Under the pieces are notes generated by a model. It was not told the origin of the DNA and made no database searches. It saw only the letters and a program-made list of their open reading frames with translations. A stretch of 64,000 nucleotides of DNA, taken from the NCBI RefSeq assembly GCF_014235875.1, contig NZ_JACJUK010000002.1:124001-188000 (forward strand). Reading direction: 5' to 3'. Made by a program: the position numbers and the translations under genes. This document shows positions 44,246-53,560 of this stretch, piece by piece (within the stretch, counting starts at the first letter, position 1; each line of letters starts with the position of its first letter). The stretch is from Croceivirga lutea (GTDB taxonomy: Bacteria; Bacteroidota; Bacteroidia; Flavobacteriales; Flavobacteriaceae).

Positions 44246-45510
44246 GACGTATTGATTGGATTACCATCTTACTCTATGGTCTTTTGGTATTTATAGGATG
44301 GATAAACATTTATAGCACCACCTTAAATGAAGATTTTTCTTCATTCTTAGATTTTTCTACACTATATGGTAAACAGCTGTTTTTTATACTACTAGCTTTT
44401 ATACTTGCCATCGGAATCTTTTTTGTAGAATCAACATTTTTTGAACGATTCGGAAGCCTTCTGTATATTATTTCTTTAGTTCTTTTATTAGGACTATTCT
44501 TGTTTGGAAAAACAATTGGTGGAGCTAAATCTTGGTATGATTTAGGAATTTTTAATTTTCAACCATCTGAATTTGCTAAGATCGCTACAGCACTAGCCTT
44601 AGCTAAATATTTAAGTGATATACAAACAGATATTAGAAGAGTTAAACATCAATGGTATGCCATTCTAATTATCTTAATACCAGCTATTTTAATTTTACCA
44701 CAACCAGACCCTGGTAGTTCTCTGGTATATTTTGCCTTGTTTTTTGTTTTGTTTAGAGAAGGTTTACCTATTATTTATCTGGGTTTAGCACTAATACTCA
44801 TAATGATATTTATTTTTACATTAATGTACGGTGTGGTATGGGTTGGTATTGGTTTAGGCTTACTTACTTCTCTTGTGTTTTTATTTAAAAGGCCTACCGT
44901 AAAAATACCTACACGACCTTTACTAATATTTATTGTCAGCTGTTTATTAATATCGTTATCTGTACGTTTTGTGTATAATGAGGTATTTGAACAACGTCAT
45001 AGAAATAGATTTGACCTGTGGTTGAGAATTGAAAAAGACGAACGCAAACTCAATGAAATTCGAAAAACAATTGGTTACAATACATTTCAGGCAGAAAAAG
45101 CAATAGAATCTGGTGGTTTAACGGGTAAAGGTTTTTTAGAAGGCACCAGAACTAAAGGTGATTTTGTACCTGAACAGCATACCGATTATATTTTTAGCTC
45201 TTTAGGTGAAGAATGGGGATTTTTAGGAACCGGATTTGTGATTTTAGTTTACACCCTTCTGTTTTTGAGATTACTCCAATTAGCAGAAAGGCAAAAAAGA
45301 GACTTTTCTAGAATGTATGGCTATGGCGTAATTTCTATACTTTTTATTCATTATTTTGTAAATATAGGTATGGTTATTGGGCTGCTACCTACGGTCGGAA
45401 TTCCATTACCATTTTTTAGTTATGGCGGTTCTGGTATTATCTTTTTTACCGCTCTACTTTTTATTTTCTTGAATTTGGATGCGAATCGACTTAAAGAGGG
45501 AATTTTTTAA
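44239..45510 (+). CDS. rodA: SEDS peptidoglycan glycosyltransferase RodA
   Basis: 423 residues with about ten membrane helices. Motifs include GGAKSWYDLGIFNFQPSEFAKIA, LPQPDPGSSLVYF and the C-terminal VGIPLPFFSYGGSG, all typical of RodA/FtsW. It polymerises glycan strands with its partner PBP2, encoded just upstream. Its stop shares the TTAA at 45507-45510 with the convergent nuclease gene. No terminator hairpin is visible at this junction. Confidence 0.95.
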   Translation: MVRRIDWITILLYGLLVFIGWINIYSTTLNEDFSSFLDFSTLYGKQLFFILLAFILAIGIFFVESTFFERFGSLLYIISLVLLLGLFLFGKTIGGAKSWYDLGIFNFQPSEFAKIATALALAKYLSDIQTDIRRVKHQWYAILIILIPAILILPQPDPGSSLVYFALFFVLFREGLPIIYLGLALILIMIFIFTLMYGVVWVGIGLGLLTSLVFLFKRPTVKIPTRPLLIFIVSCLLISLSVRFVYNEVFEQRHRNRFDLWLRIEKDERKLNEIRKTIGYNTFQAEKAIESGGLTGKGFLEGTRTKGDFVPEQHTDYIFSSLGEEWGFLGTGFVILVYTLLFLRLLQLAERQKRDFSRMYGYGVISILFIHYFVNIGMVIGLLPTVGIPLPFFSYGGSGIIFFTALLFIFLNLDANRLKEGIF

Positions 45511-46307
45511 AATTTCCATCCACTTTTATCAACTTTCGATTCTATATCGTGCTCAACTTTATCTGATAATTTGGCTAAGAAATCTATACCAGTAACACGT
45601 TCTAATTCATCTATAGAAACCAAAAAGCTCTGAAGATTTTTGTTTGAATCTTTATTGGGAATTAAAAAAGCCAATGCTTCAATATTATCGTTATTTTCTT
45701 TCAAAATTACTTTGTAAAAAGCCTTAGGCACATCAACATCTTCAGAGCCTATCTCAGGTAATCCTTTCTCTAAAACACCGCCTGTAATTACATATACCTG
45801 ACCATATCTTTTGGTCCAATATCTAACCTTTTGTTCTAGTTCATTCCAAATTCCGGCATTAAACTTTCGATTTTGCGGAGAAATATTACTCGTATAAAAA
45901 GTTTCATTGTACGCCTGTTCTGAAAATCTACGGTCTCCTGCAGGACATAAATGTCCTCTATCATAACCTGAATTTTTATAGTTACGCCAATCCGCAGACT
46001 TGCTTTTTACTTTTGGGTCTTCAATAAAATAAGGACGCTCTCTATCATCGTAAGTTAAATGGGTTTTCTTAAGTACATAGGCCACCCACTTGGCTTGTTC
46101 ATGCGGTTCGCTATAAGCCAACATGTAGTAATTATGCGTAACTATCTGTTCTCCCCTAGTATTTGGTAGATAGTCTGGATTAAACTCAGAAACTGAAGAT
46201 TCACCAGAATTATTAGAATACGTTGCTGGAGTGTAAAAGTTCTCTATAGCCCAAAACAAGATTATTAATAGGGCAATAATAATTGAATATGTAGTTTTTT
46301 TATTCAT
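45507..46307 (-). CDS. Membrane-anchored DNA/RNA non-specific endonuclease
   Basis: 266 residues from ATG 46307 (MNKKTTYS). An in-frame ATG at 46322 falls in the loop of the upstream terminator and is rejected. A single N-terminal helix (about 7-23) anchors or exports it. The nuclease domain has the catalytic DRGHLCPAGDR motif (about 118-128) and YTSNISPQNRKFNAGIWNELEQ, with the conserved N-N-W-E metal region. It degrades both nucleic acids, probably in the periplasm or outside the cell for phosphate or DNA turnover. Its stop shares TTAA with rodA. Confidence 0.88.
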   Translation of the reverse strand: MNKKTTYSIIIALLIILFWAIENFYTPATYSNNSGESSVSEFNPDYLPNTRGEQIVTHNYYMLAYSEPHEQAKWVAYVLKKTHLTYDDRERPYFIEDPKVKSKSADWRNYKNSGYDRGHLCPAGDRRFSEQAYNETFYTSNISPQNRKFNAGIWNELEQKVRYWTKRYGQVYVITGGVLEKGLPEIGSEDVDVPKAFYKVILKENNDNIEALAFLIPNKDSNKNLQSFLVSIDELERVTGIDFLAKLSDKVEHDIESKVDKSGWKF

Positions 46308-46310
46308 AAG

Positions 46311-46330
46311 AAAACCCCGCAATAGCGGGG
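46311..46330 (-). terminator. Rho-independent terminator after the tail-specific protease gene
   Basis: CCCCGC (46315-46320) and GCGGGG (46325-46330) with loop AATA. On the minus strand the stem is followed by TTTT. It lies 28 bases after the protease stop and immediately before the nuclease ATG at 46307. Confidence 0.8.
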
Positions 46331-46357
46331 TCTCAATATATAAAATTCGGTGTTCTA

Positions 46358-48553
46358 CTACCCTTTAACTCCAGATTTTTTTACTGAAGACTCAAAAGAA
46401 ACCTGCATATCTTGCAATACATTTACAGCTTCTTCAACATAAATGTCTTTTGCAAGTTCTTTATGCCATCTGTCTCTTTTTTCTCTTAAAATAGGGTCTT
46501 GAGTAAATAATTCTTGCTCATATTGAAGTGATTCAAATGTTAACTTAGAATCATATTCTCCAATCTTTTTAAAGAAATCAGATTTTGCTTTATCAGCTTC
46601 TCTGGTACTCTTGTAGCTCTCGTAGTTTAATGAAACCTCTGTTTCATCTTGCTGCTCTCGTAACCATCTGGCATTGTCATCAATTAATTTCAATTGTGGA
46701 TTCTGTGCCATTCTAGCGTTACTGTTTGCTATTATTTCTTCGAAGTTGATGTTTCCATTCCAGAATTGATAATCTGCTGGAGTAATTTTATCCCAACCTA
46801 ATGGATTATCCTGGTCTTTCTCACCTAAATCAATATAACTGTATCTATCTGGCACAACAATATCACTCTTTACACCTTCTAATTGTGTTGAACCGCCATT
46901 AATTCTGTAAAACTTTTGTGTAGTTAATTTAATGGCTCCTAAATCACCATGCTCGTTACTTCTTACAATATTGTCTAAAGGAATCACATTTTGGACCGTT
47001 CCTTTACCAAAAGTTTGCTTACTGCCTAATACAATTGCTCTTTTATAGTCTTGCATAGCCGCAGCTAAAATTTCAGATGCTGAAGCTGATAGTTCGTTTA
47101 CTAAAATTACTAATGGACCATCCCATTGAATACGCTCATCTTTATCTTCATGAATTTCTTTACGAGCTCCTGCTGAACGTACCTGTACAATTGGTCCATC
47201 TTTAATAAATAAACCGGCCATATCAACAACGGTTTTTAATGAACCACCACCGTTGTCTCTAAGATCTAGAACTAGACCTTCCATACCTGCTTTTTTAAGA
47301 CGTTCTATTTCTTGCGCAACGTCGGTAGCTGCATTACGTTCTGTATAATCTTCAAAATCTACATAAAATTTGGGTAGATTAATTAACCCAAACTTGCTAT
47401 TTTCTTTAATAACTGTAGCTGATTTGGCATAAGATTCTTCTAGCTCTACAACGTCTCTAGTAATAGCCACTGTTTCTACATTGCCATCCACCTTTCTTAC
47501 CGTAAGTTCAACCGTAGTACCCTTTGGTCCTTTGATAAGTTTTATAGCATCATCTAGGCGCATACCAACTATATCTATAGGTTCTTCTCCTTGCTGGCCA
47601 ACTTTTATAATCTCATCTCCTACTTCTAAACTTTTTTCTCTCCATACTGGACCACCAGAAATGATTTCTACAACTTTAGCTCCTTCTGGTTTTTTCTGAA
47701 GTCTGGCGCCAATACCTTCAAACTTTCCTGAAATATTAATGTCGAACTTATCTTTTTCTTCAGGTGCAAAATAAAAAGTATGTGGGTCAAATTCGTCTAC
47801 AATTGTATTTACATATTGTACAAACCAATCTTTACGTTCAAGGTCATCTACAAAATCAAAAAACTCATCTAAAGTCTTTTTGGTGCTTTCTCTAGAAGCG
47901 GCTTCAACTTCTGCAAGCGTCATGTTTTTTAACTCTTTGTTTTCTGAACCAATGTTGGTTTCTACATCTACACTTACCATATCTGGCCCTGCGGTATCTG
48001 AAGATGAACCAGATAAAGCTGTTTTTCTGATTGTTACCTTGTTGTCATAAACACCTAATGAGTTGTATTTTAATTGTTTACGCCATCTTTCTTTTAGCTC
48101 TTTTCTGTTTTTAGCGTATGGCTGTTCTTTATAATCAATATTAATATTTTCGCTTACATTAAAATCGAAAGGTTCATTTAAAACTTCAGCATAAATTTCT
48201 CTAGCTTCGTTCATACGCGTGGTTAACCTTTGATATACCAAATTAAAAAATGAAATCTCTGTATTTTTTAATTGGTCATCTAATTGGTATTTGTATTGCT
48301 CAAATTCCTTAATGTCTGACTCTAAAAAATAGCGTTTAGTAGGGTCAATAATATCTAAGAAATCTTCGTACACATTAGCTGAGAAATTGTCATCAATATC
48401 TTTTGGCTCATAATGACCTCTTTCTAGAACATATGTTATTAAGTCTAGAAGAAGTTTATCCTTATCGTTTTCTTCAAAAGACTTGTTTGTAAAACTGCAA
48501 GAAGCTACAGCAATTAACATCACAACAAATGCTAAGGCAAAATTCTTTTTCAT
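46358..48553 (-). CDS. prc: Tail-specific carboxy-terminal processing protease (Prc/Tsp, S41)
   Basis: 731 residues, the long Prc form. A lipoprotein-type signal (AVASC, C19) is followed by an N-terminal helical domain, a PDZ domain (about 255-340, GIGARLQKKPEGAKVVEIISGGP) and an S41 core. NELSASASEILAAAMQ supplies the catalytic serine and FGKGTVQN the lysine. A long C-terminal helical domain follows. It degrades or trims periplasmic proteins at the C-terminus. Single gene with its own terminator, divergent from surE. Confidence 0.93.
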   Translation of the reverse strand: MKKNFALAFVVMLIAVASCSFTNKSFEENDKDKLLLDLITYVLERGHYEPKDIDDNFSANVYEDFLDIIDPTKRYFLESDIKEFEQYKYQLDDQLKNTEISFFNLVYQRLTTRMNEAREIYAEVLNEPFDFNVSENINIDYKEQPYAKNRKELKERWRKQLKYNSLGVYDNKVTIRKTALSGSSSDTAGPDMVSVDVETNIGSENKELKNMTLAEVEAASRESTKKTLDEFFDFVDDLERKDWFVQYVNTIVDEFDPHTFYFAPEEKDKFDINISGKFEGIGARLQKKPEGAKVVEIISGGPVWREKSLEVGDEIIKVGQQGEEPIDIVGMRLDDAIKLIKGPKGTTVELTVRKVDGNVETVAITRDVVELEESYAKSATVIKENSKFGLINLPKFYVDFEDYTERNAATDVAQEIERLKKAGMEGLVLDLRDNGGGSLKTVVDMAGLFIKDGPIVQVRSAGARKEIHEDKDERIQWDGPLVILVNELSASASEILAAAMQDYKRAIVLGSKQTFGKGTVQNVIPLDNIVRSNEHGDLGAIKLTTQKFYRINGGSTQLEGVKSDIVVPDRYSYIDLGEKDQDNPLGWDKITPADYQFWNGNINFEEIIANSNARMAQNPQLKLIDDNARWLREQQDETEVSLNYESYKSTREADKAKSDFFKKIGEYDSKLTFESLQYEQELFTQDPILREKRDRWHKELAKDIYVEEAVNVLQDMQVSFESSVKKSGVKG

Positions 48554-48748
48554 AGGTGGTTTTTAATGGGACAGGATTAAAAAAACCGAATCACCCGTCA
48601 TTTTTAAATTTAAAATTTTCTCCGTAAACATCTAATATACAGAAAAAATCATGCCAGCTTTGAAGCGTTGACATAATTTTGTGATTCATTCAAAAGACTC
48701 CATATCCTTAACGAAAAACGTACATTTATAGCTTAAATTATCTCTACC

Positions 48749-49528
48749 ATGGAAAAACCATTGATTTTGGTTACAAATGATGATGGAATTACAGCTCCCG
48801 GACTTAGGTCACTGATTGCTTTTATGAAACAAATTGGTGAGGTTGTAGTGGTGGCACCAGACAGCCCACAATCTGGGATGGGGCACGCCATTACAGTTGA
48901 TAATACCCTATATATTAAAAAAGTTGTTATAGATAAGGAAAATGGCGCTCCTTTAGAAGTAAGTTGTAGTGGAACACCTGCTGACTGTGTAAAATTGGCA
49001 CTGCAAGAGATTCTTGACAGAAGACCTGACATAGTAGTTAGTGGAATCAATCACGGCTCTAATGCTTCTATTAACGTTATTTACTCTGGAACTATGAGTG
49101 CAGCAATTGAAGCTGGACTTGAAGGGGTACCTGCAATTGGTTTTTCGTTATGCGATTTTAGCTGGGAAGCAGATTTTTCTGGTTGTGAACATGCCATTAA
49201 AACTCTTGTTTCGGAGGCTTTAACTAATGGAATGCCTAAAGGAACAGTATTAAATGTAAATATTCCAAAGACTAACGGTGCTGCACCTAAAGGTATTCGT
49301 ATTTGCAGGCAGGCCAGAGCTAACTGGAAAGAGAAATTTGACAAAAGAAAAAGTCCATCTGGAAAAGAATATTATTGGTTAACTGGTGAATTTGAATTAC
49401 TCGATAAAGGTGAAGATACAGATATTCATGCTTTAGAAGACGGATATATTTCTGTTGTTCCCTGCCAATTCGACTTAACCGCTCACCATGCCATACCACA
49501 ACTAAACAACTGGAATTTAAATGACTAA
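48749..49528 (+). CDS. surE: 5'/3'-nucleotidase SurE
   Basis: 259 residues. N-terminal metal motif LVTNDDGITAPGL (7-19), then APDSPQSGMGHAIT and the SGINHGSNASINVIYSGTMSAAIEA block that completes the active site. It hydrolyses nucleoside monophosphates and is linked to survival in stationary phase elsewhere. It overlaps the following membrane-protein gene by 8 bases, and the run continues to lpxB. Confidence 0.95.
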   Translation: MEKPLILVTNDDGITAPGLRSLIAFMKQIGEVVVVAPDSPQSGMGHAITVDNTLYIKKVVIDKENGAPLEVSCSGTPADCVKLALQEILDRRPDIVVSGINHGSNASINVIYSGTMSAAIEAGLEGVPAIGFSLCDFSWEADFSGCEHAIKTLVSEALTNGMPKGTVLNVNIPKTNGAAPKGIRICRQARANWKEKFDKRKSPSGKEYYWLTGEFELLDKGEDTDIHALEDGYISVVPCQFDLTAHHAIPQLNNWNLND

Positions 49529-49808
49529 AATTCAAAAAGAAACCTTAATTGGTTTTTTCGTTGGTGTAATTGCCAACACCATAGGAACCTTGCTTTACAT
49601 CATCTTATTCTCTGACCTCGGCATTGTAGAAACCTATAATGCTGCGGTAAAACAAGAACACATTGGAAGCCTTTTGGCACTTGGAGCCATTCTAAACTTA
49701 ATTGCTTTTTTTGGCTTTTTAAGATTAAAACGAGACTACCGAGCAAGAGGAGTAATGATTGCTACTGTTCTTACAGCATTAGTAATTTTATATTACAAGG
49801 TTTTTTAA
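49521..49808 (+). CDS. Small three-helix membrane protein of unknown function
   Basis: 95 residues with three hydrophobic helices (about 6-30, 45-66 and 75-93) and a basic turn, RLKRDYRARG. No recognised domain. It begins inside the end of surE and lies 57 bases before lpxB on the same strand. Genes like it recur between surE and lpxB in related genomes, as far as I recall. A role in envelope or lipid A synthesis is only a guess. Confidence 0.65.
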   Translation: MTKIQKETLIGFFVGVIANTIGTLLYIILFSDLGIVETYNAAVKQEHIGSLLALGAILNLIAFFGFLRLKRDYRARGVMIATVLTALVILYYKVF

Positions 49809-49865
49809 AGCGATTCACATCGATGGTTTAAAGAAAAACGAAGCCAAAGGTTTTAAGTCGAAAAA

Positions 49866-50975
49866 ATGAAATACTACATAATTGCAGGGGAAGCTTCTGG
49901 AGATTTACATGGCTCTAACTTAATTAAAGCCATACAACAAGAAGACCAAAACGCAGATATACGCTGTTGGGGTGGAGACTTAATGCAAAATGCTGGTGGC
50001 ACCCTTGCAAAACATTATAAAGAAATGGCTTTTATGGGGTTTTTAGAAGTAGTCAAAAACCTGAATTCTATTTTTAAAAATATTTCTTTCTGTAAAGACG
50101 ATATTGCTAGTTTTGAACCAGATGTAGTTATTTTCATTGACTTTTCTGGCTTTAACCTTAGAATTGCCAAATGGGCTTACGAACAAAATTTTACTACAAA
50201 TTATTACATTTCTCCCCAGGTATGGGCCTCCAGAGCAAGCCGCGTTCAAAAAATAAAAAAATACATCAATCAGATGTATGTAATTTTACCTTTTGAGAAA
50301 GACTTTTATGCGCAATACAATTATGATGTAAGCTATGTTGGCCATCCACTTTTAGATGCTATTGCTGTTGCTGAAAAAATAGATTTTGATTCATTCGTTG
50401 CAAAACATAAGCTAAGCCCAAACAAAAAAATAATTGCCCTTCTTCCGGGGAGTAGAAAGCAAGAGGTGGAAAAAATGTTAGGTATTATGTTAGCTACTGC
50501 TGATAATTATCCTAAATATCAATTTGTAATTGCAGGTGCACCCAGTTTAGATGACACTTTCTACCAAAAATTTACCTCAACAAAAGATGTTCATTTTGTC
50601 TCGAATCAAACTTACCCGCTTTTACAAAATGCTCATGCCGCTTTGGTAACTAGCGGTACGGCAACATTAGAAACCGCTCTATTTAAAGTACCGCAAGTGG
50701 TTTGTTATAAGGGCAATTGGATATCTTATCAGATTGCTAAGCGTATTATCACCCTCGATTATATTTCTTTGGTAAATTTAATTATGGATAAAGAGGTAGT
50801 TAAAGAACTCATTCAAAACAACCTAAATTCAAAAAATCTAAATCATGAGCTTAATAAAATATTAGAAGACGCTCATAGGCAAGTTGTATTAAAACAATAT
50901 GAAATACTTGAGCAAAAACTAGGAGGTGTTGGAGCAAGTAAAAAAGCGGCGCAGCTAATTGTGAAAAATCTATAA
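49866..50975 (+). CDS. lpxB: Lipid-A-disaccharide synthase LpxB
   Basis: 369 residues, near the usual 380. N-terminal GEASGDLHGSNLIKA (7-21), the YISPQVWASR block (about 116-125), the donor-site LLPGSRKQEVEKML (about 192-205) and TSGTATLETAL (about 264-274). It joins UDP-diacylglucosamine and lipid X to form the lipid A disaccharide. A peripheral membrane GT-B enzyme. The gene is followed by the C40 peptidase after 2 bases. Confidence 0.95.
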   Translation: MKYYIIAGEASGDLHGSNLIKAIQQEDQNADIRCWGGDLMQNAGGTLAKHYKEMAFMGFLEVVKNLNSIFKNISFCKDDIASFEPDVVIFIDFSGFNLRIAKWAYEQNFTTNYYISPQVWASRASRVQKIKKYINQMYVILPFEKDFYAQYNYDVSYVGHPLLDAIAVAEKIDFDSFVAKHKLSPNKKIIALLPGSRKQEVEKMLGIMLATADNYPKYQFVIAGAPSLDDTFYQKFTSTKDVHFVSNQTYPLLQNAHAALVTSGTATLETALFKVPQVVCYKGNWISYQIAKRIITLDYISLVNLIMDKEVVKELIQNNLNSKNLNHELNKILEDAHRQVVLKQYEILEQKLGGVGASKKAAQLIVKNL

Positions 50976-50977
50976 TT

Positions 50978-51547
50978 TTGAGTGTGGAAAAATTTCAAAA
51001 CCTAACTTTAACCAAAATACTTCTTTTTATTGGAGTTTTATTTTTAGCAAGCTGCGGAAGTAAAAAGAACACTGTTAAGCGTTCTAACAAAAGACCCACC
51101 GTAACTGTTGATTCAAAATCTGTTAATAAGGCTTACAAAAGAGATATTAAAGAATCTAGAGGTAATACCGCTGATAATGTTATTACAACTGCTATGACAT
51201 TTACGGGCACCCGTTACAAATTTGGAGGTATTACTAAAAAAGGTATGGACTGTTCTGGTTTAATTTATGTTTCGCTTTTGGAGCATGATGTAGCCTTTCC
51301 CAGAGTTTCTTATCAAATGGCTAATGAAGGGGAGCGCGTTAATTTAAAGAATGTTAGAGGTGGCGATTTACTCTTTTTTAAAACCTCTAAAAATAGTAAG
51401 CGAATCAATCACGTTGGCTTAGTTGTAGCCGTGAATGGAGACGATATAAAATTTATTCATTCTACAACGTCTAGAGGAGTTATAGTATCGTCTCTTAGAG
51501 AAGGTTTTTGGAATAGTACTTTTATTAAAGCAACTCGCATTTTATAA
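50978..51547 (+). CDS. C40 (NlpC/P60) cell-wall peptidase lipoprotein
   Basis: 189 residues from TTG 50978, or 187 from GTG 50984. No ATG fits. Lipobox LASC makes C26 (TTG numbering) the lipidated residue. The NlpC/P60 domain (about 60-189) has the catalytic cysteine in GMDCSGLIYVSL, histidine in RINHVGLVV and a third polar residue in FIHSTTSRGV. It cleaves peptide bonds in peptidoglycan stems. It sits between lpxB (2 bases) and comEC (1-base overlap). Confidence 0.88.
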   Translation: MSVEKFQNLTLTKILLFIGVLFLASCGSKKNTVKRSNKRPTVTVDSKSVNKAYKRDIKESRGNTADNVITTAMTFTGTRYKFGGITKKGMDCSGLIYVSLLEHDVAFPRVSYQMANEGERVNLKNVRGGDLLFFKTSKNSKRINHVGLVVAVNGDDIKFIHSTTSRGVIVSSLREGFWNSTFIKATRIL

Positions 51548-53556
51548 TGCCAGCGTTTAATTTTATTTCGGTAAAATTAGCGCTCTGTCTTATAATAGGC
51601 ATTTTACTTGGTTTTTATTTCCCTATTAAAATTCATCTATTAGTAGTAGTACTACTTTGCCTACTACTACTATTACTTGTGTTACTCATAAAGAAATCCG
51701 CTACTTTAAACGTGGGTTTTGGTGTTATTGCTGCTTTTTTAATGATAGGTATTGGCATGTTAAGTGTTGGTCTTGCAAATCCAATCTTTAAATCTAATCA
51801 CATATTAAATAATACTTCAAATCAGCCACATATTTGGCAAGGTAAGGTTATAACTACTCTTAAGCCAAGTTCTTTTTCAAACCGCTTAGTTGCGTCTGTG
51901 AGCTATCAAGACTCTACAAAGGTTGTAGGTAAAATATTGGTAAATTATCCGCTAGAAATTGACAGCATTAAGATAGACCATGAACTGGTGTTTTTTACTG
52001 AAATATTACCTGTAAATCCGCCATTGAATCCACATCAATTTAATTACAAATCTTATTTAGAAAAGCAAGGTATTTACCATCAAGTGTATCTAAAAAACGA
52101 AGATTTATTGGCAATTTCGATTAAATCAAGGTCATTAAAAGGCATAGCCAATTCTTTTAGAACACAACTAATTAAAAACTTAAGAAAATACAATTTTAGC
52201 GATGATGAATTTGGGGTAATTCAAGCATTATTACTTGGAAAAAGAGATGAAATTTCAGATGAAACCTATACCAATTATCAAAAGGCGGGAGCTGTTCATA
52301 TATTAGCGGTTTCTGGTCTACACATAGGTATTTTACTTTTTATTTTACAATACGTACTCACCCCATTAACTTATTTACCTAAGGGCAAACAACTACGAAC
52401 TTTACTTGTAGTAATCATCTTATGGGGATTTGCTTTTTTAGCAGGTTTATCTCCTTCTGTGGTGAGAGCGGTAACCATGTTTTCTTTCATTGCTTATGCC
52501 ATGAATCTCAACAGGCCTACAAATACATTTAACATCATTGCACTGTCAATCTTTTTTATTCTTTTATTAAATCCGTTGTTTTTGTTTCAGGTTGGGTTTC
52601 AAATGAGTTATGCCGCAGTAATTGCTATAGTTTGGATATACCCAAAATTACAACGATTATGGTATCCTAAACCACTGCTAATTCGTAAGCTCTGGCAATT
52701 ATTGTCTGTGAGTTTTGCCGCTCAGTTGGGTGTCCTACCTTTAAGCCTATTTTATTTTCATCAGTTCCCAGCATTATTTTTTGTTTCTAACTTATTAATT
52801 GTTCCATTTTTAGGAATAATTCTAGGTTTAGGCATTTTAGTTCTTTTTTTAAGTAGCTTCAATAGTCTGCCAGACTTAGTTGCTACCGGATATAGTTATT
52901 TAATATTTGGTATGAATACTATTGTGGCATGGGTAGCGCAACAAGAGGCTTTTGTTTTTAGGGCTATTTCCTTTGATAGCGTTCAGTTATTGCTTTCGTA
53001 TTTGATTCTGTGCTACTTACTATCTACTAGTGTAAAACATAATTACAAGAAATTGGTTCTTACCTTAAGCCTTATTGTGATATTTATTGGTTGGGGCATA
53101 TACCTAAAGCATCAAGCCTCTATAAAAAGTGAAGTTATTTTATTACACCAATCTAGAAAAACAATTTTACTACATAGAAATGGTCTTGAGCTACAAGTGT
53201 TATCCTCTAAAACTAATGAGCTAAATGCTACAATTACCAATTATAAAATCGCAGAACGGATTTCAAAGATTTCAACTAAAAGCTTAAAAAATTCGTATGC
53301 AATTACTAAGAAAACTATTTATAGAATAGATAGTTCTGGGGTATACTCTGCAAATTTTAAAACCGACTATTTACTATTGACAGATTCACCAAAAGTAAAT
53401 CTAAACAGAGTTTTAAATATTCTTGAACCTAGGGTTGTTATCGCCGATGGTAGTAACTATAAGACGTATATTAAAAGGTGGCAAAAAAGCTGTATGGATA
53501 AAAAAATCCCTTTTCACTATACGGGTGAAAAGGGAGCTTATTATTTTGAACAGTAA
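51547..53556 (+). CDS. comEC: ComEC/Rec2-family DNA-uptake channel without nuclease domain
   Basis: 669 residues. N-terminal helices and an OB-like DUF4131 region (about 1-190) are followed by the competence domain: LLGKRDEISDETYTNYQKAGAVHILAVSGLHIG (about 225-260), then FLAGLSPSVVRAVTMF and about eight helices. The last 170 residues are soluble but show no HxHxDH metal site, so the metallo-beta-lactamase domain of longer ComECs is absent or degenerate. It would import single-stranded DNA. A terminator for the opposite-strand gene lies inside its 3' end. Confidence 0.88.
   Translation: MPAFNFISVKLALCLIIGILLGFYFPIKIHLLVVVLLCLLLLLLVLLIKKSATLNVGFGVIAAFLMIGIGMLSVGLANPIFKSNHILNNTSNQPHIWQGKVITTLKPSSFSNRLVASVSYQDSTKVVGKILVNYPLEIDSIKIDHELVFFTEILPVNPPLNPHQFNYKSYLEKQGIYHQVYLKNEDLLAISIKSRSLKGIANSFRTQLIKNLRKYNFSDDEFGVIQALLLGKRDEISDETYTNYQKAGAVHILAVSGLHIGILLFILQYVLTPLTYLPKGKQLRTLLVVIILWGFAFLAGLSPSVVRAVTMFSFIAYAMNLNRPTNTFNIIALSIFFILLLNPLFLFQVGFQMSYAAVIAIVWIYPKLQRLWYPKPLLIRKLWQLLSVSFAAQLGVLPLSLFYFHQFPALFFVSNLLIVPFLGIILGLGILVLFLSSFNSLPDLVATGYSYLIFGMNTIVAWVAQQEAFVFRAISFDSVQLLLSYLILCYLLSTSVKHNYKKLVLTLSLIVIFIGWGIYLKHQASIKSEVILLHQSRKTILLHRNGLELQVLSSKTNELNATITNYKIAERISKISTKSLKNSYAITKKTIYRIDSSGVYSANFKTDYLLLTDSPKVNLNRVLNILEPRVVIADGSNYKTYIKRWQKSCMDKKIPFHYTGEKGAYYFEQ
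53502..53534 (-). terminator. Terminator of the peptide-transporter gene inside the comEC 3' end
   Basis: CCCTTTTCAC (53508-53517) and GTGAAAAGGG (53525-53534) form a perfect 10-bp stem with a 7-base loop. On the minus strand it is followed by ATTTTTTT. It starts 26 bases after the transporter stop and overlaps the last codons of comEC in antisense. Confidence 0.85.
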
Positions 53557-53560
53557 ATTT

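Noticed and set aside
48669-48681. TGACATAATTTTG before surE resembles the groES sigma-54 element
   Set aside because: The invariant GG is TGA here and no GC follows at the right distance, so it fails the sigma-54 criteria. The similarity is probably AT-rich coincidence.
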